Shown piece after piece: positions 54,521 through 64,000 of a stretch of DNA of 64,000 bases. Where the stretch lies: assembly GCF_032062135.1 (NCBI RefSeq), contig NC_092863.1:18075926-18139925 (forward strand), read 5' to 3'. A model generated the notes under the pieces. The model was not told where the DNA came from. It was given only the letters and a program-made list of their open reading frames with translations, and did not search any database. This DNA comes from Pyxicephalus adspersus (lineage: Eukaryota > Chordata > Amphibia > Anura > Pyxicephalidae). The position numbers were made by a program, and so were the translations under genes. Position 1 is the first letter of the stretch; each line of letters opens with the position of its first letter.

Positions 54521-57500
54521 ACTGTCCCGAGAGCCACAAAATACTAATGGAAGGATTCCACAGAAACCTGGTTATGAAACCGGGTGTCACCTTTCGTTAT
54601 GGGGACAGCCCCATCATTTAAAATGTCCCCTCATCTTCTGCTACAGTGACAATGATATGTGTATACATGAAAAGGATAAATCTCCCCCATGAGGACAAAA
54701 TAGAAGCTTGACTGATAGTCTAATCTTATCACATTTCCGTACACATTAAAATGAACAGGACTTTATGTGCTTCAGAGTCTCGGATCAAGTGATGCAAAAG
54801 GCAAATTTGGGAAAACTGCTACGTCTATATATATTAAAGTAATGGTATGGCTTTAGAATCACTGTACGAGCTTATAACAGCAGGCCTTATCATGTGCAAA
54901 ATGCAGTCAGAAATCATCCTCCATCAAGTTACCTCCAGTTAACTGGGAAAAATGGTTAATACAGTTTCCTGCAGTTTACATACTATTACCGCTCTTTAAC
55001 TTTTCGTTCGGTAACTCCACTGGAGAATTACCAGGATTAAAGCTACAGATAAAAATTTGATTTCAAAAGACTCTATCAGTTTAAGAATACTGAAAGCTGA
55101 TGGCAGGTATACAATGCTGGCACCCAGAGGTGCCAGCACACACCTGTAGCAGCTTTCATATCCTCTGCAATGCATGGATGCTGGGCTGTTCTGTGTGCTA
55201 AAGCTTACCACACATTCCCTTGGCCCAGGGAGGCCGCTCATCATGTTTATGTGCTATCAGGAATGCGTAGCAGTGGAAATTATGAGCAAACTCCGACACT
55301 ACCCAGAAGTTGCTTAGCTTAATATATGCTGTACTTCAAATGTTTTCTTTTTTTTGGCAGAGTAAAGGATGATTTAATCCTTGTACACTTTGTTTTTATT
55401 TTTGTATCTATGTCTTCATAAGGAGGTTTCCCTACACAACAGGAAGTAAGAAAAAAAAAACAATTTTCTAATTTCCCTAGCAATCTTTTTCTTGTGCACA
55501 TTGCCTGCGGTGTGGAGTATACGGTGTAAACTTTTGACTTATCCATAAGATGCTAAAAAAGCAGGTGTACGGGATGGTATATCTCCAGTGTGCAAATAAA
55601 GAAATTACATCACTTATGAGCATCCAATGTTTGAAAAGTCAAGTCTCCACACTTGGAAGAAGGATAGAGAAAGAAAGATTACAGATGTAGCACTGAAACT
55701 GTGAATGTGAACATGGACCTGCACTGATGGGGAGTAGCAAATTAGGAATGTTTTACATTATGCCAAGAACCCCCCCTTACACACACACACACTTTAAAAC
55801 AATGTTCTGCCATTTGAAGGGAGGGAATGGTCTTTTTTCCAGTTAGTCATACAATTAAAGCCAATCTAATGCAAAATAGTCTAGTCTTTTTTATAGTTAT
55901 CCTATAATGACTGGAAAATGGAAATTTCAGCAGTAATGCTAATGTAATTACCCTCGAATGCACTAACATGGTAAAGTTTAGAGGCATATTGATATAAGAT
56001 GGTGGCCTTAAAGCCGAACTTCAGGCAGACATAAAAGACAAGCTAGTGCAGCTGTGAATTTGTTTTTGCTGAGCTAAAACAATGTGACGCACATCTCAAA
56101 AAGAGGTTTAATCATTCTCTAATCTCAAAAATCTCTCGATATATTGTCATGGCTGATTCACGTGTGGCCAAGCACAAGGGCCTATTTTTACTCACTTCCA
56201 CAGATGCTTAACTGTTGCTCAGACTGTATACAGAATTAAGTATGGAGAACCCAAAAACAAGATTGTCCTGTTTTTATCACAGTTGTCTTCTGAAATTCCA
56301 TAGCATTGTTATGCCCTAACTTAGTTGCTGTTTCTAAAACCTTATCTGTTGTTATGATGACAATTAAGAAACCAACTGGCTAGAGAAGTAGGATGAGGTC
56401 ATTGTGAAACTGAAGAATATGTTTTCAATAACTTAATATTTAATTGTATCTACTATTTCCCTTCAGCGTAGATCTGGAAGTCTTCAGTTGCTGTTACTAA
56501 TCACTTATTAAATGATGTCAAGGCACAGAACCTATAGTGAGAGTTTAATAGTGTCTGGTGATTTCCTCGCCTGTCTCTCCTAACATTTCCCTTATGCACT
56601 TGTTAGCGGGAATTCATTGGGGTTACTGTTAGGACAGAGGTTTAGTTCTAGTAAATGCCCAAGGCCCCCTTATTTAAAGCAAATTAAAAAGGCAGCTAAA
56701 GATCATCCTGCAAAGAAACAAGTATTTACTTATTATCCCCCATGTTCATCTTTGAGTCTGTTCAGAAACTGACACTTCCTGAAATGTCGATTTACTATGC
56801 CCCGGCACTATGCTCAGTGGTTTCTACTTCACTACAGAGACTATTACGGGTGATTCCTTTTTTTTATCAAAATAATGTTCAGTAGCTTGGGCAGAGGATG
56901 AAGCATTTTAATCCTTTTATTATTTTCCAAAATATGTATTATATCATTACAGACAATGAGAAAAGTCAAACCAGCAGGCCATAGTAGGGATGATCAGAAT
57001 CAAGATAATTAAACAAGTAGTCTAGTTTGTGGTTCTCTACAAAAATGCAACTACAGTAAAAAAAAAAAAACACAAACTTGGTAGAATAGAAACAATGACA
57101 ACAAATGATGATCAGCCTCACTGATGACACCTCCAGGAACTATAACTCCTTACAAAGACATACCATATAAAGTCGTATTCAACACACTGTCCAATGGATG
57201 TACAGAACACTAGAAAAAGTTGAAAGTTCTATGATTTTCATCAAAGGGCAGTGTACAAAAACTTATTTAAAAATGCTAGCTAAGAACTAATTATTTCCCA
57301 GCCCAAGTAAGAGACTAAGAAAATTATCACTAATACAACAATTGTTAGGGCTTGATCCTTTGAAGGAAAGTATATATTATACTGAACTAATCTAACCTTT
57401 GAAGCCACACAGGGAGAGATTTTGTGAGAACACAATTACCTTTAAATGAAATGCCTTTTTCATGGAAAATTTCCATAGCATATGCCATATGTGTTGTCTA

Positions 57501-57810
57501 TCTATGATGTAAACCAGTTGAATTTACATGTACTTTTTTATGTTTATGCAGTAAAGTAGACCCCATGTTCCTGACTATTTTAGTAACATGATATTTGTAG
57601 TCTAGACATGCCTGTATAACAACACCTGATGGGGATGCAGAGAGAAAGAAGGGAATTAATGCTGTTCTTTGACTCATCTACAGATGGTAGAGAAGGAAAA
57701 AAAAACATCTGAGGCACCAGATACATGATCATCAAACCTGTCTACAGTTAGTACAGTGGGTTGATTTGTACATGTTTTTTTGTTTCTGTATTATTTGAAA
57801 GAAAATCTAA

Positions 57811-57812
<2 letters not shown>
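54521..57812. other. Long unique, complex non-coding stretch
   Basis: No transposon is recognised over 3.3 kb apart from a short '(ac)n' at about 55,783 and a hairpin 'gctggcacccagaggtgcca' plus gc at 55,115-55,136. 55,870-56,860 is complex and non-repetitive with mixed composition, a candidate conserved non-coding region. No splice-flanked open frame is evident. Confidence 0.45.

Positions 57813-57850
<38 letters not shown>
57813..57850. repeat. (TA)n microsatellite
   Basis: About 19 TA units, directly abutting the left end of the Tc1-derived element. It may have grown from the TA target duplication. Confidence 0.95.
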
Positions 57851-57854
<4 letters not shown>

Positions 57855-58096
57855 GTTCATAAATATTTGGACAGAGACAACTTTTTTCTAATTTTGGTTC
57901 TGTACATAACCACAATTCATTTTAAATGAAACAACTCAGTGGGTCAAATAAAGCTGAAAGTCTGCAGTTCAACTGCATCTGAGTTGTTTCTCTTAAAATT
58001 ATTTGTGGTAATGTACAGAACCAAAAAAGTTAAATATATTAAATATATTAAATAAAAAAAGTTGTCTCTGTCTAAATATTTATGGACCTAACTGTA
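57851..58096. mobile_element. Fold-back Tc1-like non-autonomous element
   Basis: The left arm 'ttaggttcataaatatttgg', then 'acagagacaac', 'ggttctgtacataaccacaa' and 'atgaaacaactcag', is mirrored by a right arm 'ctgagttgtttctcttaaaa', 'gtggtaatgtacagaaccaa', 'gttgtctctgtctaaatatt' and 'tatggacctaactgta'. The arms are about 100 bp with a loop of about 38 bp. The terminal words match a widespread vertebrate Tc1 family with long inverted repeats. The right arm has an extra 'ttaaatatattaaatatatt' stretch. No transposase remains. Confidence 0.85.
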
Positions 58097-60899
58097 TTAT
58101 TATTATACAAATGGTACTGTAGACATTTAAATTCAGCATTGTTCTTTGTGCTTAGTGGTACAACTCAGTGACTGTTCTTGAAGTAGTTAAGTGGTTTTAT
58201 AATTTTTGACTATAGAAAGTGTAATACCATCCTCTGCTAATTAGATATATTAAAAATATAGACACAACTGAATGAGTAAATGTCCTATATGTAGTTCATA
58301 TAGCTCTGTATGAAGTATCAATTAAAATACTGCTGTAGTTGTACCCAGCATTTGGCAAACCCAGCACCAGGGAGAGGCATCTCATACCACTAGGGCACTT
58401 AGGAGTCTTCTCACCTAGCTCAGTTTCTTATTTCTGCCTCCCCCATATCTCCTGAATTGCTACCAATCCTCCATGCATTTAGGGAGGGCATAATTGCAGC
58501 ATGCACCACTGCTCAGCTAGCCAACCACCATGAAACAAGTTGTGTTTACAATTGGCCACGACCTCTGCTGTAGGTGCATTGTTCTGCAGTTACCCACCCA
58601 CCTGGCTGCTTGCAGGTGCTCAGATCTCATTCTGACTGAATCTGTGTTGTTTAGGAAAAATATACAATGTATGCTTCTCCCAAGTTTCCCCTGGGTTCCA
58701 TTAACTAGGCCTTATTTGTACTGTTTATTTAAGCCAGGAAACTAGACTATTTGCAGCCTTCGCCTAAACACAGGAATCATACAGAAAATCATTTTTAAGA
58801 TTTACCCTGGCAAACCCAAGTTGCTTTTAATTAAATGGAAAGCACATTTTGGCAGGAGGTAATCAATTGCTACTCGTTTACAGTCTTTTCAGATGCTATC
58901 ATGGTTCGATAAATTGTTTATATTGCGTTAGGAAGTGCTTTCAGCTCAGTAGGATTTAGGGCATCATAGGACTGGTGATGCACCCCCATGGACAGCCTTT
59001 ACTAGCCCACAATCAAGTCATCAGTTCTTTGTGGTACCATAGTTCTATGTATCTAAAATAAAATAATTTACAGTAATCGATTTGCAAATATACACTGCAG
59101 AGGAAGTTTGTTATTGCATACATGCACCAGGCTTTGCATGTATACTTATCTGTACCAGTTTTCTTTAAATGTTAAGTTGTTTCTTTTTATCCAGAGTAGG
59201 TGGAGGTTGTAGCGATGAAACACCTTGGTAAAGGCACAATAAATGCTAGGGAAATCACTGTTGCTTTATAATAAAAAATGGAGATTTGATAATAGTAATT
59301 AAAAATAAAAGCATGCAATTATTAAAACATGGATGGAAGGTAAATATGTGCTGCTGTTGAGGGAGTACAGGTTAACTTTAAGGCTAGGGCAATTTAAAGA
59401 ATAACCTATTCTTTAAACAAATGAAAAATATTGCAGCTATAGTTTTTTAGATGTGGATTTTTTTTTTGTGATTTAATTTTTTTCAGCAAGTAGTTATTGC
59501 TGTTATGGTTCCTATTTAAACCACTTATCCCATTGAGCCCTATGCAGCAGAAATGAAGAAAGCCTGTGTGGCGTTTATGGTGCACCCCATAGGCACAGTG
59601 GAGAAGTGAGCATAGCCATTCTGGGACAGTAAGTGTGTTATTCACATGATTACCAGATGAAAAAAATGACAGAAATTATGAAAAGAAAAAGTAATGTTGG
59701 CACTACATCTGAGGCTTGGTAAACTGTAATATCTTACATTTTTGGTTTCAGATATTCAGTAACAGTAGGATCACATTTCTTGACAGTCATCTTAGCAAAA
59801 TGCTAATTTTTGTGAAACAGTAAAGCCAAGGCTACACTGGTGAATAAATCTCTTTGCTACTAGTTATTGGCAGTCATCTCATAAATAGTGCATTGATTTT
59901 AGCATGTTGCACACAAGGTAGATGCCAGTAAGAATGTAAATCTCTTCCTAACAAAGATATTTAATCATCAGAGTTGCCCTAGCCATAGTCCTTCTCTTGC
60001 ATAACAGGCTTTTACTGAAAACTATATATTCTCAATGTAACCTATATAAAATATGCAGAAGTTGTTCAGATTATTTGCTGATTTGCTTTTTTTTTTTACA
60101 CTGAATCAACCACTAAGGAGCACTCATTTACATCTACAATGAAATATTATCATAAAAATATGTCACAGTCAAATTGTACAACTGTTTAAAATAAGAAATC
60201 ACAAAATACCTCACTGTTTTTACTGTTTGGCAAAGAAGTTGAGAAAGCACCTAGCAATATTGTATTGAATCTCAGAAATGTAACAGTATCTTAATTTTAT
60301 GTTTAGCGATTACTAGCCTGTTTGGTGCTTAATAACCTGATAATTACATTAGCAACAAGCAGCAGTGCAATGTTGGGGGTCATTAAAAATTCATTGTAAT
60401 AGTGCTTTAATATTGGCAGGGGCTGGAAGTGAAGGAAGCAAGCTGGATCACTGTAAAACTCTTTGTACTATGACTTTCATTCAAATATAAATTATATTAA
60501 AAAAAAAGAAAAAATAGGAATATATTGCTCTGCTTTTAATATCACTGTCAACACCTGTATCTTTGTATGTATCTATCACCAGGTTCCTGACAATACACAG
60601 TTCTATATTTGTTTGATATAAGCAGCACCAACAGATCTTCCTTCTTAAGTTTTTAGGTGTGCTTTAATAAATAAAGGATCTAAAGTAAAAAATATCTATA
60701 CCATCCTACCTCCGAATATCATAAAAGGGTGTCGACCCCAATGTACACTGATATGAAAAAACAGCAAAGGAGAGGCTGGGGTTTTATCTGCAAAATTAGG
60801 TATATCAGTAGGAAGAATTGGGTAAAGTATTCACACATTTCCTATGTAACAAAAGTGAAACAGCTTGGCCATTAAAACTCCATGGGATATAAGACCATG
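58097..60899. other. Unique non-coding stretch
   Basis: No repeat or gene recognised. 58,780-59,000 and 60,290-60,470 are complex, non-repetitive segments. Short frames (58,530-58,745 plus; 59,406-59,645 minus) lack coding character. Confidence 0.45.
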
Positions 60900-61114
60900 G
60901 GCCTGATTTATTAAAGCTCTCCAAGGCAGGAGAGTATACACTTTCATCAGTGAAGCTGGGTTATCCAGCAAACCTGGAATGGATTTCTTAAAAGTAATTT
61001 GCAATTTGTTAGCAAATTATTTTGATGAGATTCATTCCAGGTTTGCTGGATCACCCAGCTTCACTGATGAAAGTGTATACTCTCCTGCCTTGGAGAGCTT
61101 TAATAAATCAGGCC
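60900..61114. mobile_element. Palindromic element, family E, intact copy
   Basis: Arms 60,900-60,981 and 61,033-61,114 are reverse complements over 82 bp with one mismatch, around a centre of about 50 bp. The arm reads 'ggcctgatttattaaagctc', 'tccaaggcaggagagtatac', 'catcagtgaagctgggt' and 'atccagcaaacctggaat'. Half copies lie at 24,955 and 42,945. Both strands have frames over it because of the symmetry. It is probably a MITE-like element; catg occurs just outside each end but a target duplication is not certain. Confidence 0.88.
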
Positions 61115-61784
61115 TCATGTGTCTATGCAGAGGAATCCCTAATTCATAAATCAAGAAAGGCGCATAGGTATACCGTCTCGTATCCAGACGAGTTTCTCCT
61201 ACAGGCTTCTTCTGAGCACTGCTCAAAACCAATTTAAGCCTGCATTTATTTGCTTGGCTTGCAACACAAACACATTGCAATTGGACATGCTGCTTTCAAG
61301 AAAAAAGTGGGTAAAACACCTTAGCCTTAGAATGGACTATGCTAATGCAAATATATCAAACAGCTTATTTCTATAAACAGTTTGAACAACCGTATTTGTT
61401 TTTATACCTATGTGGGTTATGCTTCCCAATCAATATTGCTGAATGATAATATGCCTAGGTATGCTAGGATGTCATGCCTTAAAAGCAGAGATAGATAGAC
61501 AGAAAGGTCTTTAACCCAACAAAAATAGTGTATAGCTACTGTATATTAATACATTTTTTAAACACCTAAAGGTTCATTTCACAGATTTGATAAAGACACT
61601 GTATTTTCACATCCAGCATGTGAAACAATTACGTTGTGGTGTCTTTCAAAAATCAATTGAATCATCCACTGTGTCTGAGAGTTGTGAGAATTTGCTAGCA
61701 CCCTATGCCTGTAGATACATAGACCACAAAGTAAGGAGTACTGTAGTATCAGTAAACATGTACTACATTACTCTTCATAATAAC
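61115..61784. other. Unique non-coding stretch
   Basis: No recognisable feature. Confidence 0.45.
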
Positions 61785-62170
61785 AATGGTATTAATATTA
61801 CACAGTATGTTTATAGCGCTGACATATTACGCAGTGCTTTACAAAGTCATTGTCATGTCACTAACTGTCCCTCAAAGGGGCTCACAATCTAATGTCCCTA
61901 CCTCAGACATATGTTAATATCTTTATGTATGTAAATCTTTAATTCAGTTTAGGGTCGATTTGTGGGGGGAAGTCAATTAGCCTAACTGCATGTTTTTGGA
62001 ATGTGGGAGAAAACCAGAGTAAATGGAGGAAACCCATGCAAACACGGGGAGAACCTGCAAACTTCAAGCAGATAGAGTCTGGGCCGAGATTCAAACCTGG
62101 GACCTAGCACTGCAAAGTCGCCCAATATTTGCAACATTGGGCGACTGTGCTGCCCAATGTTGCAAATATT
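61785..62170 (+). repeat. (TAA)n-anchored repeat, family J, long copy
   Basis: 'atggtattaatattacacag', 'tatagcgctgacatattacg', 'cagtgctttacaaagtcatt', 'catgtcactaactgtccctc' and 'ggggctcacaatctaatgtc', then a second half with 'tgtttttggaatgtgggaga', 'ccatgcaaacacggggagaa', 'cctgcaaacttcaagcagat' and 'cgagattcaaacctgggacc'. The second half resembles a repeat common in fish and amphibian genomes. The first half shares the 'tatagcgc..acatattacgcag' block with family I, so the two families have a common head. The copy ends in a perfect hairpin. Confidence 0.82.
62124..62170. repeat. Perfect 19-bp hairpin at the end of the family J copy
   Basis: 'aatatttgcaacattgggc' (62,124-62,142) and its exact reverse complement (62,152-62,170) surround the 9-base loop gactgtgct. 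A poly-A run of 18 follows at 62,231-62,248. Confidence 0.92.
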
Positions 62171-62654
62171 TAAACATATATCTGTCCCAGGATAATTTCA
62201 AAGTGAACATAGCTAATTCCTATTGTTTCTAAAAAAAAAAAAAAAAAAGATTTTGTAGTGTAGGGAATTGTCACTGCTGACAAGAGCCACACCTTTTTTG
62301 TCCAGTTTGCCACTGACATTGGGAAGTATAGAGAAAATCTAAAAGAACTGAACTGTTATGAAAGTAGGAAGTGAGAAAAAATCTCAAATGGGGACACCTG
62401 TTCATATTACATTTCTCTATGATGAAAATGAGATATAAAGTTGGAAACACACGAGAAGCAATACTGTACAGTACCTTGGATAAAGTAATCAGAACTAAAT
62501 TAACATTGCATATGCTTTTTTGAACAGAAGCTTTCTGTATTCTATGTACATTGCTGGGTATGTTTGTTGAGGTCATAAGAAAAAAACAAATTCATTTACA
62601 ATGTTCAATAAAAAAAATGCTCAACATTCTTTATCATTCATTAATTATACGTCT
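62171..62654. other. Unique non-coding stretch
   Basis: No repeat or gene recognised. The minus frame at 62,271-62,576 lacks any domain pattern. Confidence 0.45.
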
Positions 62655-62802
62655 TTTAGATTGTAAGCTCTTCTGTGCAGGGTCCTCTTCTCCTCCTGTG
62701 CCATTGTATATATTTGTCTGTCATTTGCAACCCCTATTTAATGTACAGCACAGCGTAATATGTTGGCGCTATATAAATATTATTTATTATATTTAATAAT
62801 AT

Positions 62803-62837
<35 letters not shown>

Positions 62838-62838
62838 A
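62655..62838 (-). repeat. (TAA)n-anchored repeat, family I, inverted copy 5
   Basis: 'tagattgtaagctcttctgt', 'gcagggtcctcttctcctcc', 'tgtctgtcatttgcaacccc', 'taatgtacagcacagcgtaa' and 'tatgttggcgctatataaat' then (TAA)n. It is a full-length inverse of copy 4. Confidence 0.88.
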
Positions 62839-63129
62839 CAAAAATAAGTCCTTCTACAACTGGCCTTCACTGCTATAGGGTGAATTACAATAGTTCTGTG
62901 GTGATTGATTCTTCACCAGAGATATAGGCTTGACATTATCAAATACCAACAGATTTTACATTTTTTTTAAACAGTTTTATAATTATCTTTTGTCTTTAAG
63001 TTTATTTATATAGGACAACAAGGTCCAAACTGACTAATTAAAAGGTTTTATTTTACAACATAATGCAAGGCACCAAACTACAAGTTCATCTTAAAAGACT
63101 GGCTTTTTGTTAAGGCATGACATTTGTCT
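62839..63129. other. Spacer
   Basis: No recognisable feature. Confidence 0.4.
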
Positions 63130-63439
63130 ATGATATTAAAAAGAATACCAGTTTTTATTTCAGGCTTAGTGCAAAATGTGGGAACAACTTCCCTGCCCAA
63201 TACACGTGGGAGCCTGAGATCTTGCTGGTTGATAGGGGATCAAATACTTTTTTTCACTCATTACAATGCACATCAAGCTCTGACTTTTGAGGACTGGGTT
63301 TTGAGGGTTTTTTTGTTGTTATTCTTTCTCTCACACCTACAATAAACCTACTATTACAATTATAGACTGGTCATTTCTTTGTCAGAGGGCAAACGTACAA
63401 AATCAGCAGGGGATCAAATACTTCTTTCCCTCATTGTAA
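63130..63439 (+). mobile_element. 3' end of a second Tc1-like family
   Basis: 'gtgggagcctgagatcttgc', 'tggttgataggggatcaaat', 'gttgttattctttctctcac', 'aataaacctactattacaat', 'tatagactggtcatttcttt', 'ggcaaacgtacaaaatcagc' and the terminal 'aggggatcaaatacttcttt' then ccctcattgta. 'ggggatcaaatactt' occurs twice (63,236 and 63,410), as in the 3' region of a known vertebrate Tc1 family. The transposase gene and left end are absent. The 73-codon frame at 63,124-63,345 is a by-product. Confidence 0.82.
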
Positions 63440-64000
63440 TAATATTATCATGACATTTGCTGTAGTGCACTCATCCTCACTGCTATTAATCTTGTTATTG
63501 CCAATTTAATGGTTAAGGAACACCACCGATTGGACTAATGATAACCTCATGTCATTGTGTTGATGGCATTATACTCAGACCCTCTCTCACACAGTTATGA
63601 AGATCTCTTGGTGCCCGGCTTTCTTAATATAACCTTCTTCAATCTATCTCCTCCAAGCTTCTTTCCACATTTTATTCTATGCTACTGCTATTTACTATGA
63701 GACCAGGAAATACTTCATAATGTTACAGCTTTGCTTAGGGAGCAGCTTTACTCTCTCTGTTACTACTTGATTTTACTTGTTGCCTAGTTTGCAATTTTTA
63801 TTCTATTATTTATTAAAGCATTGCAAACATAAGAACATAGAAAAGGAAAAAAATTAGAATGCATTTAGATTGTGTTTACTGTACAGGGAACTCTGATTGG
63901 CAGGTATTGAATACTCACACAAAAACTTTTTTAGTATTCGGGACTTTTAAGGCAGTGTGTACATGAACATGATTATATATAAACCATTTACAGTATTAAC
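63440..64000. other. Unique non-coding stretch
   Basis: No recognisable feature up to the window edge. Confidence 0.45.

Noticed and set aside
54297..54692. 131-codon plus-strand open frame
   Set aside because: Its first half runs antisense through a family D hAT-like copy that is recognisable on the minus strand, and the rest has no domain pattern.
63124..63345. 73-codon frame near the right edge
   Set aside because: It overlaps the 3' region of a Tc1-like element and lacks transposase motifs.

Overview
This 64 kb window looks like non-genic nuclear DNA from a vertebrate, most likely an anuran amphibian. It is AT-rich and no convincing protein-coding exon, tRNA, rRNA or CRISPR array was found. 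Open frames are short, scattered over both strands and lack codon structure. Where a frame does look protein-like, it belongs to a decayed transposon. The frog assignment is an inference from the repeat mix: CR1-, L1- and DIRS-type retroelements together with Tc1, hAT and Harbinger-like elements and many small palindromic elements. No species is claimed.

Layout. 1-8.9 kb: mostly unique AT-rich DNA with a (TAA)n-anchored repeat, a CA-rich minisatellite, a GC-rich patch and a Tc1 transposase relic. 8.9-9.4 kb: a CpG-bearing hairpin element (family A). 12.0-13.7 kb: two head-to-tail copies of a CpG-rich composite repeat (family C) full of palindromes. 15.6-18.2 kb: a CR1 LINE 3' end and two hAT-like elements. 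21-26 kb: (TAA)n-anchored repeats and elements of families G, B and E. 27.5-28 kb: an L1-like relic. 31-35.5 kb: two more family A elements, whose 3-bp target duplications (TTA and TAA) fit Harbinger-type insertion.

37.4-42.7 kb holds the most informative element, a decayed DIRS-type tyrosine-recombinase retrotransposon. It has inverted terminal repeats, an internal complementary region and RT and RNase H relics, and carries a nested hAT element that itself contains a family C copy. 44-47.7 kb is a graveyard of one Tc1 family, one copy of which is split by an L1 3' end, plus a second CR1 fragment. 47.8-50.5 kb is a direct tandem duplication of 1.33 kb whose copies differ by one substitution and a poly-T length change. 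51.9-64 kb is mostly unique DNA with scattered (TAA)n-anchored repeats, a fold-back Tc1 derivative beside a (TA)n tract, a palindromic element with 82-bp arms and the 3' end of another Tc1-like element.

There is no operon or gene set to describe. What the sequence records is successive waves of transposition, whose order can be read from nesting, from CpG decay among family A copies, and from the near identity of the 1.33 kb duplication. All family letters (A-J) are local labels defined here, not database names.
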